From NCBI RefSeq assembly GCF_002266435.3, contig NZ_CP029426.2, positions 5,610,001 through 5,674,000 of the forward strand: a stretch of 64,000 bases of DNA. The letters are read 5' to 3'. How positions within the stretch are numbered: the stretch's first letter is position 1; each line of letters begins with the position of its first letter. The notes below the pieces were generated by a model, which did no database searches, had not been told where the DNA came from, and saw nothing but the letters and a program-made list of their open reading frames with translations. Below are positions 15,444-24,844 of this stretch, piece after piece. Source of the DNA: Bradyrhizobium amphicarpaeae (GTDB lineage Bacteria > Pseudomonadota > Alphaproteobacteria > Rhizobiales > Xanthobacteraceae). The translations under genes were made by a program, and so were the position numbers.

Positions 15444-17303
15444 TCAGTAGCCGAACGCTCGCGGCAGCGCGGTCGAGAGCCATGGCACGAAGGCGATGAC
15501 GAGCAGGCAGAGGAACAGAAGGCCGAGATAACCCATGATCGGCTTCACGGTCTGCTCGATCGGGACATTGCCGATCAGGCAGGCGCCGTAGAGCCCGAGC
15601 CCGAGCGGCGGCGCGAACAGGCCGATGCCCATGGCAATGACCAGCACGACGCCGAAATGCAGGGGATCGACGCCGAGCTGCACCGCGACCGGCAACAGCA
15701 GCGGCCCGAAGATGATCAGTGCGGCGGCACCCTCCAGCACCGAACCCATCACGATCAGCACGGCGATCGCGAGCAGGATGAACAGCCAGACGCCTGACGT
15801 CTTCGACAACCCCAGCATGAAATCGCCGACCGCATGCGGCACCTGCTGCAAGGTCAGCGTGAACGCGAGCGACTGCGCTGCGGCGACGATGAACAGCACG
15901 AGACCGGCGCGCGTCGCCGCCTGCACGAAGCTGTGCGCGGCCGATTTGAAGCCGAGCTCGCGGAACACCACGCTGCCGACGACGAGCGCGTAGGCCACCG
16001 CGAAGGCCGAGATCTCGGTCGCGGTGGCAAAGCCGCTCTTGAAGCCGAAGAAGATCATGAAAATCAGGCCGAACGAGGCGATCGCGCCGCTCCACAGCCC
16101 CGAGACCGGCATCTGCGGCGCGACGTCCTCGGCTTCTTCCGGACGCTTGCCGAAGATGATGGACACGGCGATCAGCGCAGCCGCCATCAAGGCCGCCGGC
16201 AACAGGCCGGCGACGAACAAGCCGCCAATCGAAAGATTGGCGACGAATCCGAGAATGATCAAATTGATGCAGGGCGGGATGGTCTCCGCCATCACCGCCG
16301 AGGCCGCGAGCAGCGCCACCGCGCCCCCAGGGTTCTGCTTGGAACGACGCGCCGCCGGGATCAGCACCGAGCCGACCGCGGCGACATCGGCCATCTTCGA
16401 GCCCGAGATGCCGGAGAACAGCACCATCGATGCCACCATCACGACGTTGAGGCCACCGCGCATGCGCCCCACCCCGCGCTGCAGCAGCTCGATCAGCCGC
16501 ACCGACATGCCGTTGGCTTCCATGAGGTAGCCGACGAGGATGAAGAAGGGGATCGCGAGCAGCACGAAATTGTCGATGCCGCGCGCCATCTGCTGGGCGA
16601 AGATGACGCCGGGCAGCGCGCCCTCGACCCAGATGAAGATGAGCGCGGCGAGCGCCAGCGCAAAGCCGATCGGCAATCCGCCGAACAGCGTCACGAAGAA
16701 TCCGATCAGCATCAGCGTGCCCGCCGACGGCACCGAGGACGGCGACAGATAATCCCAGGCGAGATAGAAGCCGGTGACGACGACGATCGCAACGAGCCCC
16801 CTGACGATGTCGGGCAGCGGCCTTGCGCAGAGATGGTCGATCGCGAACACCGTCATGAAAAGCGCGCCGACGCCCATCGGATAGAAGGTCAATTCCAGCG
16901 GCAGGCCGGAGCCGGTGGTCTGGCCCGCGGTGAGCGAGCCCAGCTTGACGGCGTTGTAGGCGACGTAGCCGGAGATCAGGACGACGAGCAGCGCGCTCGC
17001 GGCGTCGACCAGGGCGCGCAGCCGCAACGACAGCAGGTCGCGAAAGAACGACACGCCGACATTCTCGCCGCGCGCGAGCGCGCTCGCCGCTCCGAAGAAG
17101 GCCGAGCCGACCATCAGCCCGCGCGCGACGTCGTCGGACCATTCGACCGGCGCGTTGAAGAAGAAGCGCAACAGCACGGAGGCGCAGACCACCACGAGAT
17201 CGGCGGCGAGCAGGACGGCCGCGATCGCGTCGCTGAGGCGAAGCAGCAGGGTGATGCTCCCGTGGCGGCCGCCCGGGAGCGACACGGCGCCGGCCATCGC
17301 CAT
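15444..17303 (-). CDS. TRAP transporter fused small and large permease (DctQ-DctM)
   Basis: The protein has 619 residues. The first 170 or so form a DctQ-type four-helix small subunit (LRFFFNAPVEWSDDVARGLMVG is its signature region). The rest is a DctM-type large permease with the usual GLPIGFALALAALIF, GISGSKMADVAAVGS and AAALIIFGPLLLPVA segments. Fusion of the two subunits is a known TRAP variant. Driven by an ion gradient, it imports the ligand delivered by the periplasmic DctP protein encoded 1 bp upstream. Substrate is not predictable from sequence; carboxylates are usual. Confidence 0.93.
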   Translation of the reverse strand: MAMAGAVSLPGGRHGSITLLLRLSDAIAAVLLAADLVVVCASVLLRFFFNAPVEWSDDVARGLMVGSAFFGAASALARGENVGVSFFRDLLSLRLRALVDAASALLVVLISGYVAYNAVKLGSLTAGQTTGSGLPLELTFYPMGVGALFMTVFAIDHLCARPLPDIVRGLVAIVVVTGFYLAWDYLSPSSVPSAGTLMLIGFFVTLFGGLPIGFALALAALIFIWVEGALPGVIFAQQMARGIDNFVLLAIPFFILVGYLMEANGMSVRLIELLQRGVGRMRGGLNVVMVASMVLFSGISGSKMADVAAVGSVLIPAARRSKQNPGGAVALLAASAVMAETIPPCINLIILGFVANLSIGGLFVAGLLPAALMAAALIAVSIIFGKRPEEAEDVAPQMPVSGLWSGAIASFGLIFMIFFGFKSGFATATEISAFAVAYALVVGSVVFRELGFKSAAHSFVQAATRAGLVLFIVAAAQSLAFTLTLQQVPHAVGDFMLGLSKTSGVWLFILLAIAVLIVMGSVLEGAAALIIFGPLLLPVAVQLGVDPLHFGVVLVIAMGIGLFAPPLGLGLYGACLIGNVPIEQTVKPIMGYLGLLFLCLLVIAFVPWLSTALPRAFGY

Positions 17304-17304
17304 A

Positions 17305-18336
17305 TCAAGCCTGCGTTGCGCGGATGATGTCGATGACGGCCTTGGATTCCGGCCGCGCCTTGATGAAGTTCTCGGTCTGCGGCGCGACGCGTTTCCTGAA
17401 CGCCTCGCGGTCGCATTCGGCCACCGTCACGCCCTTCTCGGTCAAAGCCGCCAGCGCCTCTTTCTCGACCGCGAGCCCATGGGCGCGCGTGTCGGCTGCG
17501 GCCTTCTTCGCAGCATCGAGAAAGCCCTCGCGCAGCTTCGGGTCCATGCGGTTGTAGGTCATGTCGCTGAAGTAGATCGCAAGCGGCGAGAAATTATGCT
17601 GCGTCAGCGCGTAGAATTTTGCGGTCTCGAAGAACTTGCTGGCCAGGATCGTCGGCGGATCGTGCTCCAGGCCATCGAGCACGCCGGCCTGCAACGCCGT
17701 GTAGATCTCGCCGAACGCCAGCGGCGTCGCGGCGGCGCCCATCAGGCGCAGGCATTCGGTGATGACGGGATTGGGCAACGTGCGGATCTTGAGGCCGGCG
17801 AGATCCTCCGGCGTCTTGACCGGTTTCTTCGCCAGCACGCTGCGCGAGCCGAAATTATAGGCCCAGGCGATGATGCGGATGTTGCCGCCCTTGAGCAGTG
17901 CGTCCTCGATCGGCTTGGCAGCACCGGCGTCGAAAGCCTTGGTCTGCTGCGGGAAGCTCGAGAACAGGAAGCCGAGATCGTAGGTGCCGACCAGCGGCAC
18001 CAGATTGGCCGAGATCGACGAGCCCGACACCATGAGGTCGATGACGCCGAGCTTCACCGAATTGATGACGTCGATCTCCTGGCCGAGCTGGTTGTCGGGG
18101 AAGAACGCGACCTCGATCTGCTCGCCGAGCCCGTTGCCCTTCAAGTTCTTGACGAGGTTGTCGTAGTAGACGCGGCCATTGGCGAATTTGGGATCGTTCG
18201 GCAGCGAGGAGGAGCATTTCAGCTTCAGCGTCGCGGCTTCGGCACGGCCGATGATGGCGGGAGAGAGCACGAGGCCGGCGGTGACCGCCGCCGATGACTT
18301 GATGAACGCGCGACGGTTCACGGGCACGATGGTCAT
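17305..18336 (-). CDS. TRAP transporter substrate-binding protein (DctP family)
   Basis: The protein has 343 residues. It starts with a twin-arginine-like signal, NRRAFIKSSAAVTAGLVLSP, ending near RAEAATLK. The mature part is DctP-like: LKCSSSLPNDPKFANGRVYYDNLVKNL, VDVIN-type helix, and PVKTPEDLAGLKIRTLPNPVITECLRLMGA, which carries the conserved arginine that binds the ligand carboxylate. A Tat signal suggests folding or oligomerisation before export. GGGAGAGA lies upstream of the ATG. It is the first gene of the operon DctP-DctQM-dehydrogenase. Confidence 0.93.
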   Translation of the reverse strand: MTIVPVNRRAFIKSSAAVTAGLVLSPAIIGRAEAATLKLKCSSSLPNDPKFANGRVYYDNLVKNLKGNGLGEQIEVAFFPDNQLGQEIDVINSVKLGVIDLMVSGSSISANLVPLVGTYDLGFLFSSFPQQTKAFDAGAAKPIEDALLKGGNIRIIAWAYNFGSRSVLAKKPVKTPEDLAGLKIRTLPNPVITECLRLMGAAATPLAFGEIYTALQAGVLDGLEHDPPTILASKFFETAKFYALTQHNFSPLAIYFSDMTYNRMDPKLREGFLDAAKKAAADTRAHGLAVEKEALAALTEKGVTVAECDREAFRKRVAPQTENFIKARPESKAVIDIIRATQA

Positions 18337-18759
18337 GGTGCGGTCTCTCCCACATTATTTTTGTTCGCCGCGGTCGTTGCCGTGGCCTGTTGCGTGGACT
18401 GTATGGCCAAAGCGTCGGCACAGGCAAGCGTAGGGCTTGCAGGCGCACATCAGCGCGTCGGACGCGCAGCAGCCCGCGAAGCGCAGCTGAACGGCGACAT
18501 TCCCCGAGGATTTGCGAAGAGGAGAGGCCCGACGCCCCGCCGCGCAACGTGAGCTGCCGCGCAGACCCGCCATCAATCCAATGGGCGCATGGATCAATGC
18601 GCAATTGGCATGAATGCGTCCACGCAGATGCCTGCGGGCTTCGGCAGAACCCTGCCCCATTTTGCCGCAGTGCAAGCGTGACCCAGCGCACAGACGGACG
18701 CATGGCGACAGCCTAAGAAAGCTGGCATCGTCGCGCCCATTGCCGATGGAGCTGACACC
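18337..18759. other. Intergenic, divergent promoter region, no gene seen
   Basis: This is 423 bp between the TRAP operon and the caspase-like gene. No frame has both a credible start and coding-like composition. It should hold both divergent promoters; I could not identify a convincing operator or -35/-10 pair. Confidence 0.5.
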
Positions 18760-20238
18760 ATGCGCCTTCCTGCTTTTTCCCGTTTGTTTCTTGCTTCCGG
18801 CCTTCTGGCCCTCACCCAATTGGCGGCACCGACGGAGGCCGCGGCCGAAGCCCGGCTCGCGCTGGTGATCGGCCAATCCGCCTATCGCACCGTGCCAGAA
18901 CTGCCCAACGCCGCCAACGACGCCAAGGGCATGACCGAGCTGCTTGGCAATGCCGGCTTCACCGTCACCACGGCCTCCAATCTGGCGCAGAACGAGATGC
19001 GCGCGGCGATCTCGGATTTCGCCGGCAAGGTCAGCGCCAGCGGCGCCGACACGGTGGCACTGGTATTCTATGCCGGCCACGGCCTGCAGATCGATGGCGA
19101 GAACTATCTGGTGCCGGTCGATCTCGATCCCAAGCGCGAGGCCGACATTCCGCTGCAGGGCGTGCGGCTGAACGACATGCTCAACACGCTCGGCGCGCTG
19201 CCGACGCGGGCGCGCATCTTCATGCTCGACGCCTGCCGCAACAACCCGTTCCCGGCGCTGAGCGGCGCCGGCCATGGGCTTGCGATCGTCGACACCAAGG
19301 CCGGCGCGCAGGGCACCTTCATTTCCTATTCGACCTCGCCCGGCGCCGAAGCCGAGGATGGCAATGGCGTCGACAGCCCCTACACCGCGGCCGCGTTGAC
19401 CGTCGCCAAGCAGCCCAATCTACCGATCGAGGAGGTGTTCAAGCGCATCCGCGTCGCCGTCGCGCAATCGACCGACGGACGGCAGATCCCCTGGGAAAGC
19501 TCGTCGCTGACCACCGACTTCAAGTTCTTCGGCGAGAGCAGCGGCCAGCCTCCGTCCATTCCGGGCGCGGGTTCGATGGCCCTTGCCGGCGGTACGCGCA
19601 GCCTCGAGGACTGGCGCAAGGAGTTGCGCGGCAAGCCGGCTCCCGTCGCCTATGAACTCGTGATCACCGACGACACCGTGCCGGCCTATCAAGCCTATGT
19701 CGAGCTGTACGCCCAGGACACCCGCACGCCGCGCCTGCGCACGGTACTCGAGCGGCGGCGCCAGATGCTGGCCTGGGAGCGCGCCACCGCGATCAACACC
19801 CGCGCCTCGTTCGAGGCCTATCTCGACAATTGGGATAACAGCGACCTCGCCGCGACCGCACGCCGGATGCTGCTGCGGGTGCAGAACCGCAATTATGGCG
19901 TGCCTGTCGCCGCCGCGACGATCCCGGTCGCGGTTGCGACGGCTCCGACCTGCCCGTGTTCGGCGCCGCCGGCGACGCCGGTCAACCCATCGGTTGCGCC
20001 CGTCATCAAGAAGCGCGTCGACGACACACCGCCGAAGCGCAAGGTGGTCGAGACGCCTCCCAAAACGCGCCGGCCGCCGCCCGAGGAAGTGATCGTCTAC
20101 GAGCGCGCCCCGCCGCCACCGCCGCCCGCAGCCGTGGGTGTCGGCATCGGGATTGGAATCGGCATGGGCCGCGGCGGCTACGGCGGTGGCGGCTACGGGG
20201 GACCGGCACGTGGCGACAATTACCGCAGCAGGTACTGA
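18760..20238 (+). CDS. Secreted caspase-like (peptidase C14) protein with Gly-rich tail
   Basis: The protein has 492 residues. A Sec signal peptide (residues 1 to about 28) precedes a p20-type caspase domain (about 30-265) that starts ARLALVIGQSAYRTVPELPNA. The catalytic dyad is visible: His about 107 in FYAGHGLQ and Cys about 159 in MLDACRNNPF, so it should be an active metacaspase-type cysteine peptidase in the periplasm or envelope. After the domain come a helical region (about 290-400), a Pro-rich stretch, and a glycine-rich end with MGRGGYGGGG. Substrate and role are unknown; relatives are expanded in Bradyrhizobium-like bacteria. It stands alone, with a hairpin 18 bp after the stop. Confidence 0.88.
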   Translation: MRLPAFSRLFLASGLLALTQLAAPTEAAAEARLALVIGQSAYRTVPELPNAANDAKGMTELLGNAGFTVTTASNLAQNEMRAAISDFAGKVSASGADTVALVFYAGHGLQIDGENYLVPVDLDPKREADIPLQGVRLNDMLNTLGALPTRARIFMLDACRNNPFPALSGAGHGLAIVDTKAGAQGTFISYSTSPGAEAEDGNGVDSPYTAAALTVAKQPNLPIEEVFKRIRVAVAQSTDGRQIPWESSSLTTDFKFFGESSGQPPSIPGAGSMALAGGTRSLEDWRKELRGKPAPVAYELVITDDTVPAYQAYVELYAQDTRTPRLRTVLERRRQMLAWERATAINTRASFEAYLDNWDNSDLAATARRMLLRVQNRNYGVPVAAATIPVAVATAPTCPCSAPPATPVNPSVAPVIKKRVDDTPPKRKVVETPPKTRRPPPEEVIVYERAPPPPPPAAVGVGIGIGIGMGRGGYGGGGYGGPARGDNYRSRY

Positions 20239-20255
20239 GCGCACGTCGCGAGATA

Positions 20256-20277
20256 CGGAGGACCGATCTGTCCTCCG
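20256..20277. terminator. Hairpin after caspase-like gene
   Basis: CGGAGGAC and GTCCTCCG form a perfect 8-bp stem around a 6-base loop, 18 bp past the stop codon. There is no T run, so it may be a weak or Rho-assisted terminator or an mRNA-stabilising structure. Confidence 0.45.
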
Positions 20278-20390
20278 GCATTGCGAGCGAGGGGCCGCAG
20301 ACCGGCACAAGAGCCGTGGATAATCGACATCGGCGACCTTCCGGAAATGCTGTAGTCTGACCGACCGAGACACGCTTTCCGGGAACCTCG

Positions 20391-22055
20391 ATGCCGCACG
20401 ACGCACACGCCAAGCGATCCTGGCCGCTCTTCCGCTCGCTTGCGTCGTACTCCCTGCCCGGCGACCTCATGGCGGGACTGACGCTGGCCGCGATCGCGAT
20501 TCCCGAGCAGATGGCCACAGCTCGGCTCGGCGGCTTCGCGCCGCAGATCGGCTTCTTCGCATTCATGGCGGGTTCGCTCGGCTTCGCACTGCTGGGCGGC
20601 AACCGCTTCCTGTCCTGCGGCGCCGATTCCACGATCACGCCGATCTTCGCCGGCGGGCTCGCGGCGCTGGCCGCCGCCGGGACGCCTGAGTATCAGGGCC
20701 TTGCGATTGCGCTGGCGATGATGGTCGGGGCCATGATGCTGGCCGGCGGCGCCTTTCGCCTCGGCGTCATCGCAAACCTCTTGTCAATGCCGGTCATGGT
20801 GGGCTTCCTCGCCGGCATTTCCGTCCATATCATCGTCTCGCAATTGCCGGGCGTGCTCGGCTTGCAATCGCCGGGCGGACCGACGCTCGATCGCATCGGC
20901 GCGCTCGCAAGCGAGATCGGCCTCAGCAACCCATTCACGCTGTGCATCGGATTCGGTGTGCTCGCCTTGATCTTCATCTTCGAAAGGATCAGCGCGAAAA
21001 TTCCAGGCGCGCTGATCGGGCTCGTCGCCGCGACGCTGGGCACGATTGCGCTCGACCTGGAGAGCAAGGGCGTCTACGTCGTCGGCAGCGTGCCGGGCAC
21101 GCTGCCTCGGCCGACCTTTCCCGAACTGGCACCGGAGCTGTGGTTGCGCCTCGTGCCGCTCGCCTTCGTCGTCACGGTCGTGGTGATGGTGCAGACCGCG
21201 GCGACGACGCAGTCGTTCCCGTCCGATCCCGACACACCCGCCGACGTTGACCGCGACTTCCTCGGCGCCGGCGCCGGTAGCGTGCTCGCCGGTCTGTTCG
21301 GCGCGTTTCCGGTCAATGCGAGCCCGCCGCGCACCGGCATCGTCGCCGAGACCGGAGGGCAATCGCAACTCGCGGGCCTTGCCGCCGCGGCCATCGTGCT
21401 GGTGTTGCTCGCATTCGGCACCGGACTGCTGCAACACGTGCCGGATGCGGCCCTCGGCGGCATCCTCCTGTTCGTGGCGCTACGCATCATCCGCTTCAGG
21501 CAGATCGTGACGATCTACCGCCAGTCGTTCAGCGAATTCCTGCTGATCGTCGCCACCGCCGCTCTGATCATCGTGCTGCCGATCCAGCAGGGCGCGTTCC
21601 TCGGAATCGTGCTGTCGCTGTTGCACGGCATCTGGAGCACGACGCGCGCGCGGCTGGTCGAGTTCGAGCGGGTCCCCGGCACGACGATCTGGTGGCCGGC
21701 GCATCCGCACATCACCGGCGAGCGCGTCGAAGGCGTCGCCGTGATCGGACTGCAGGCGCCGCTGTCCTTCCTCAACGCGCCGGGTTTTCGCAACGACGTG
21801 ACCAAGGTGCTCACGACGACGCCGCAACTGCTGGTGTTGGAGGCGAGCGGCATGGTCGAGATCGACTTCACCGCCGCGCAGATCCTGCTGGATGTCTTCA
21901 AGGCGTGCGGCGAGCAAGGCGTCACGGTGGCGATGGCACGATTGGAATCGGTGCGTGCGCAGGATGCGTTCGAGCGCTTCAGGCTGTTCGACGCCCTGCC
22001 CCGCGAGCACGTCTTCTATAGTGTGGATGAAGCGGTACGGAAGTTGGCGAAGTAA
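20391..22055 (+). CDS. SulP/SLC26-family anion transporter with STAS domain
   Basis: The protein has 554 residues with a GGGAA ribosome site. The N-terminus, YSLPGDLMAGLTLAAIAIPEQMATARLGG, is the SulP signature. About 12-14 helices follow, including AGSVLAGLFGAFPVNASPPRTGIVAETGG. The C-terminal 120 residues or so form a cytosolic STAS domain with GVAVIGLQAPLSFLNAPGFR and LLVLEASGMVEIDFTAAQIL. Family members carry sulfate, bicarbonate or dicarboxylates by symport or exchange. The substrate here is not determined and no sulfur-assimilation genes adjoin it. Confidence 0.92.
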   Translation: MPHDAHAKRSWPLFRSLASYSLPGDLMAGLTLAAIAIPEQMATARLGGFAPQIGFFAFMAGSLGFALLGGNRFLSCGADSTITPIFAGGLAALAAAGTPEYQGLAIALAMMVGAMMLAGGAFRLGVIANLLSMPVMVGFLAGISVHIIVSQLPGVLGLQSPGGPTLDRIGALASEIGLSNPFTLCIGFGVLALIFIFERISAKIPGALIGLVAATLGTIALDLESKGVYVVGSVPGTLPRPTFPELAPELWLRLVPLAFVVTVVVMVQTAATTQSFPSDPDTPADVDRDFLGAGAGSVLAGLFGAFPVNASPPRTGIVAETGGQSQLAGLAAAAIVLVLLAFGTGLLQHVPDAALGGILLFVALRIIRFRQIVTIYRQSFSEFLLIVATAALIIVLPIQQGAFLGIVLSLLHGIWSTTRARLVEFERVPGTTIWWPAHPHITGERVEGVAVIGLQAPLSFLNAPGFRNDVTKVLTTTPQLLVLEASGMVEIDFTAAQILLDVFKACGEQGVTVAMARLESVRAQDAFERFRLFDALPREHVFYSVDEAVRKLAK

Positions 22056-22087
22056 ATTTAAGTGCGCCGGCTGAGCCACACGCTCGG

Positions 22088-22222
22088 TGCACCTCTCCCG
22101 CTTGCGGGAGAGGTCGACACGCTCGAAGAGCGTGGCGGGTGAGGGCTTTCGCCTCTTGGGGAGTCCCATGGCGGAAGCACCCTCTCCCCAGCCCTCCCCC
22201 GCAAGCGAGGGAAGGAGCGCAC
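22088..22222. repeat. Intergenic palindromic repeat, CTCTCCCGCTTGCGGGAGAG family
   Basis: The element starts with a perfect hairpin CTCTCCCGCTTGCGGGAGAG (about 22093-22112). It runs through GGTCGACACGC and AGAGCGTGGCGGGTGAGGG to a second imperfect hairpin, CCCTCCCCCGCAAGCGAGGG (about 22192-22211). It fills the space between convergent genes and could act as a bidirectional terminator. Elements of this design are dispersed in Bradyrhizobium genomes; a likely degenerate relative is at 40551-40573. Confidence 0.75.
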
Positions 22223-22238
22223 CTTCCTCGTCGCGATA

Positions 22239-22601
22239 CTACGACATCAATGTCGGGTGATCCCGCTGCAATGTCTCGCGGATCCAGCCGGCATGGATCG
22301 CGCGGAACAGGATCTGTGCCGTCTTGAGGTCGTTGGCCGTCATGCAGAGATCGACGATGCGGCGGACGGCATCGTCGCGCATCAGTCCATCCGAGATATT
22401 CATCGCGATTTCCATCGCGACCTTGGCCGCTCGCTCGTAGCGTTCGCCCTCGCGCTTGTCGCCCTGCGCAGCATATGTGGCGCTCGGAGCCGCAGCATCA
22501 CAGATCGCACGAATGCGCGCGGCGGCTTCGATGTCGCCGAGCGGTGCTTCGATCGCCTCGTCCCAGATGTCCCGTCGCGTCTTTCGCGCGAACCAGCGCA
22601 T
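22239..22601 (-). CDS. Hypothetical protein, 120 aa
   Basis: The ATG at 22601 is preferred because GGAG stands about 6 bp upstream; an ATG at 22631 would add ten residues. The product is mostly helical, rich in Ala and charged residues, with MRWFARKTRRDIWDEAIEA at the start and LVDLC/LKTAQILF-type segments toward the end. It has no signal peptide or membrane helix. The pattern of repeated helices with ALA-rich faces suggests a small TPR-like or four-helix fold, but I do not recognise a family. It is transcribed toward the repeat at 22088 and away from the convergent SulP gene. Confidence 0.65.
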   Translation of the reverse strand: MRWFARKTRRDIWDEAIEAPLGDIEAAARIRAICDAAAPSATYAAQGDKREGERYERAAKVAMEIAMNISDGLMRDDAVRRIVDLCMTANDLKTAQILFRAIHAGWIRETLQRDHPTLMS

Positions 22602-22652
22602 TGCTCGCTCCGTAGCCGATGGAGCGAGCATAAGCGGCGCCTGAACTTCGCG

Positions 22653-24077
22653 CTACGCCTCCGGCACGATCTTGCCGGGGTTGAGGATGTTGAGCGGATC
22701 GAGCGCTGCCTTCAGCGCCCGCATTGCCTCGATGGCCTCGGGCCCCAATTCCGCCTTGAGATATTTCTGCTTGCCCTGGCCGATGCCGTGCTCGCCGGTG
22801 CAGGTGCCGTCCATCGCCTGCGCGCGCTCGACCAGGCGATGCATGAACTCCTCGCCGCGCGCCATCTCGGCGGCGTCGTTGGTGTCGCACACGAGTGAGC
22901 AATGGAAATTGCCGTCGCCGACATGGCCGACGATCGGCGACAGCAAGTTGAGGCGCTTGAGATCCTCTTCGGTTTCGCTGACGCAATCGGCCAGCCGCGA
23001 GATCGGCACGCAGACGTCGGTCGCGACCACGCCGATGCTGTCGCCGGGCCGCAGCGCCTTCACCGACCAATAGGCGTCGTGCCGCGCCTGCCACAGCTTG
23101 GTGCGGTCCTCGGGCTTGGTGGTCCAGGAGAAATCGCCGCCGCCGCAATCCCTGGCGATCTCGCCGAAGGCCTTGGACTGCTCGGCGACCTCGATCTCGC
23201 TGCCGTGGAATTCCATCAGCAGCAGCGGCGTCTCCGGCAGCGTCAGCTTCGAATAGGCGTTGCAGGCCTTCACCTGTGCAGCATTGAGCAGCTCGATGCG
23301 CGCCACGGGAATGCCGGTCTGGATCGCCAGGATCACGGCTTGGCAGGCCCCGTGCACGCTCTCGAACGACACCGCGCCGGCTGCGATCGTCTCGGGGATG
23401 CCGCGGAGACGGATGGTCAATTCCGAGATGATGCCGAGCGTGCCTTCGGCGCCGACGAACAGATGGGTGAGGTCGTAGCCCGCCGATGACTTCTTGGCGC
23501 GCGTGCCGGTCGTGATGATCTCGCCGTCGCCGCGTACCACCTTCAGCGCCAGCACGCTATCGCGCATGGTGCCGTAGCGCACCGCGTTGGTGCCGGAGGC
23601 GCGGGTCGAGGCCATGCCGCCGAGCGAGGCGTCCGCGCCGGGATCGATCGGGAAGAACAGGCCCTGGTCGCGCAGGTGCTCGTTCAGCGCCTTGCGGGTG
23701 ACGCCGGGCTGGATCACGCAGTCGAGGTCCTCGGCATGCACCGCGAGCACCTTGTTCATGTCGCGCAGGTCGATCGAGATACCGCCGGCGGGCGCGTTGA
23801 CCTGGCCCTCGAGCGAGGTGCCGGTACCAAAGGCAATGACGGGGACGCGATTTTTGGCGCAGATCCGCACCACGTCCTGGATGTCGGCGGTCTCCTGCGC
23901 CATCACCACGCCATCCGGCGGCTGGTTCGGGATCCAGGTGGTGGTATGGCCGTGCTGCTCGCGGACGGCCTGCGAGGTGATGAGGCGGTTGCCGAAGCGT
24001 GCGGCAAGCTGCTCCAGCGCGCTCGCGAGGGCTTTCGGCTCCGGCCGCGGCGGATTATTGGTGATGATCGTGCCCAC
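22653..24077 (-). CDS. FAD-binding oxidoreductase, D-lactate/glycolate dehydrogenase-like (GlcD type)
   Basis: The GTG at 24077 is taken as start because GGAGG lies 5 bp upstream; this gives 474 residues. The N-terminal FAD_binding_4 (VAO/PCMH) domain shows TTTWIPNQPPDGVVMAQE and the FAD-diphosphate loop VIAFGTGTSLEGQVNAPAGG. The C-terminal FAD-oxidase_C domain carries GTCTGEHGIGQGKQKYL, whose histidine is the usual active-site residue. The family oxidises D-2-hydroxyacids such as D-lactate or glycolate, feeding electrons to quinone or cytochrome. The precise substrate is unknown. Divergent from a thioesterase gene across 83 bp. Confidence 0.9.
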   Translation of the reverse strand: MGTIITNNPPRPEPKALASALEQLAARFGNRLITSQAVREQHGHTTTWIPNQPPDGVVMAQETADIQDVVRICAKNRVPVIAFGTGTSLEGQVNAPAGGISIDLRDMNKVLAVHAEDLDCVIQPGVTRKALNEHLRDQGLFFPIDPGADASLGGMASTRASGTNAVRYGTMRDSVLALKVVRGDGEIITTGTRAKKSSAGYDLTHLFVGAEGTLGIISELTIRLRGIPETIAAGAVSFESVHGACQAVILAIQTGIPVARIELLNAAQVKACNAYSKLTLPETPLLLMEFHGSEIEVAEQSKAFGEIARDCGGGDFSWTTKPEDRTKLWQARHDAYWSVKALRPGDSIGVVATDVCVPISRLADCVSETEEDLKRLNLLSPIVGHVGDGNFHCSLVCDTNDAAEMARGEEFMHRLVERAQAMDGTCTGEHGIGQGKQKYLKAELGPEAIEAMRALKAALDPLNILNPGKIVPEA

Positions 24078-24160
24078 GAATTCCTCCCGACAGAAGAACC
24101 GTGGCAAAGGACATAAAGCCGGTCAAGTCAAGCGACCGGATGCATAGCTGGAAGGAAACG

Positions 24161-24667
24161 ATGCCGGAGACTGCCGCCTCAGCGCCGAAAGCCGAGCCGT
24201 TCCGCGCCTCGATCATGCAGATCGAGCCGCAATGGATCGACTATAACGGCCATCTCAACATGGCCTATTACAACGTGATGTTCGACCGCGCGATCGACCA
24301 GCTCTGGGCCGAGCTCGGGATCGGGCCGGCCTACATGAAGGAACGCGGCGGTTCGACCTTCACCGCCGAATGCCATGTGCGGTATTTGCGCGAAATCCAC
24401 CTCGGCGATCCCGTGCAGATCCTGGTCTGGCTGCTGGAGGCCGACGACAAGCGGCTGCATACGTTCGAGGAGTTGCGGCATGCGGAGGAAGGCTGGCTGT
24501 CGGCAACGTCCGAGAACATGTCGCTGCACATGGACATGAACGCGCGGCGCGTCGCGCCGTTTCCGCCGGATATCAGCGTACGCATCGCTGAAGTCACCAA
24601 GGCCCATAGCGCCGTCCCGCGGCCCGAGGGCATCGGCCGGAACGTGGCGATGCCCTCGAAGCGGTGA
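24161..24667 (+). CDS. Hot-dog-fold thioesterase-family protein
   Basis: The ATG at 24161 follows GAAGGAAACG, a good ribosome site; upstream in-frame ATGs lack one. This gives 168 residues. The 4HBT-type core is clear: QWIDYNGHLNMAYYNVMFDRA (catalytic-loop region with Asp and Asn), GSTFTAECHVRYLREIHLGDPV and a final strand pair. Relatives hydrolyse acyl-CoA or acyl-ACP thioesters, and some lie in carnitine catabolism loci. No such genes are here, so the substrate is open. The last 20 residues look disordered. Confidence 0.85.
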   Translation: MPETAASAPKAEPFRASIMQIEPQWIDYNGHLNMAYYNVMFDRAIDQLWAELGIGPAYMKERGGSTFTAECHVRYLREIHLGDPVQILVWLLEADDKRLHTFEELRHAEEGWLSATSENMSLHMDMNARRVAPFPPDISVRIAEVTKAHSAVPRPEGIGRNVAMPSKR

Positions 24668-24670
24668 GCG

Positions 24671-24844
24671 CTAGACCCTGTTGCGACCGCGGGCCAGGCC
24701 GACCACGGCCGAGACCAGGAACAGAACGACCGCGATGAAGAAGATGATCTTGGCGATCTCGATCGAAGCGCCGGCAATGCCGCCGAAGCCCAGGATGCCG
24801 GCGATCAATGCGATAACCAGAAATGTCACAACCCAGCCAAGCAT
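24671..24844 (-). CDS. DUF1328 (YtjA-type) small membrane protein
   Basis: The 57-residue product starts at ATG 24844 behind GAGGG. It consists of two hydrophobic helices ([19 protein letters not shown] and [21 protein letters not shown]) and a basic end, ARGRNRV, exactly the DUF1328/UPF0391 pattern. The family is an inner-membrane protein of unknown function, stress-induced in some bacteria. It ends 3 bp from the convergent thioesterase gene. Confidence 0.9.
   Translation of the reverse strand: MLGWVVTFLVIALIAGILGFGGIAGASIEIAKIIFFIAVVLFLVSAVVGLARGRNRV

Noticed and set aside
15834..17327. 497-codon plus-strand open frame opposite the TRAP permease
   Set aside because: Composition is almost all Arg, Asp, Glu, His and Gln, as expected opposite a hydrophobic membrane gene.
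18337..18759. 108-codon plus-strand open frame between the TRAP operon and the caspase-like gene
   Set aside because: Arg/Ser/Cys-rich composition and no ribosome site; it looks like non-coding GC-rich sequence.
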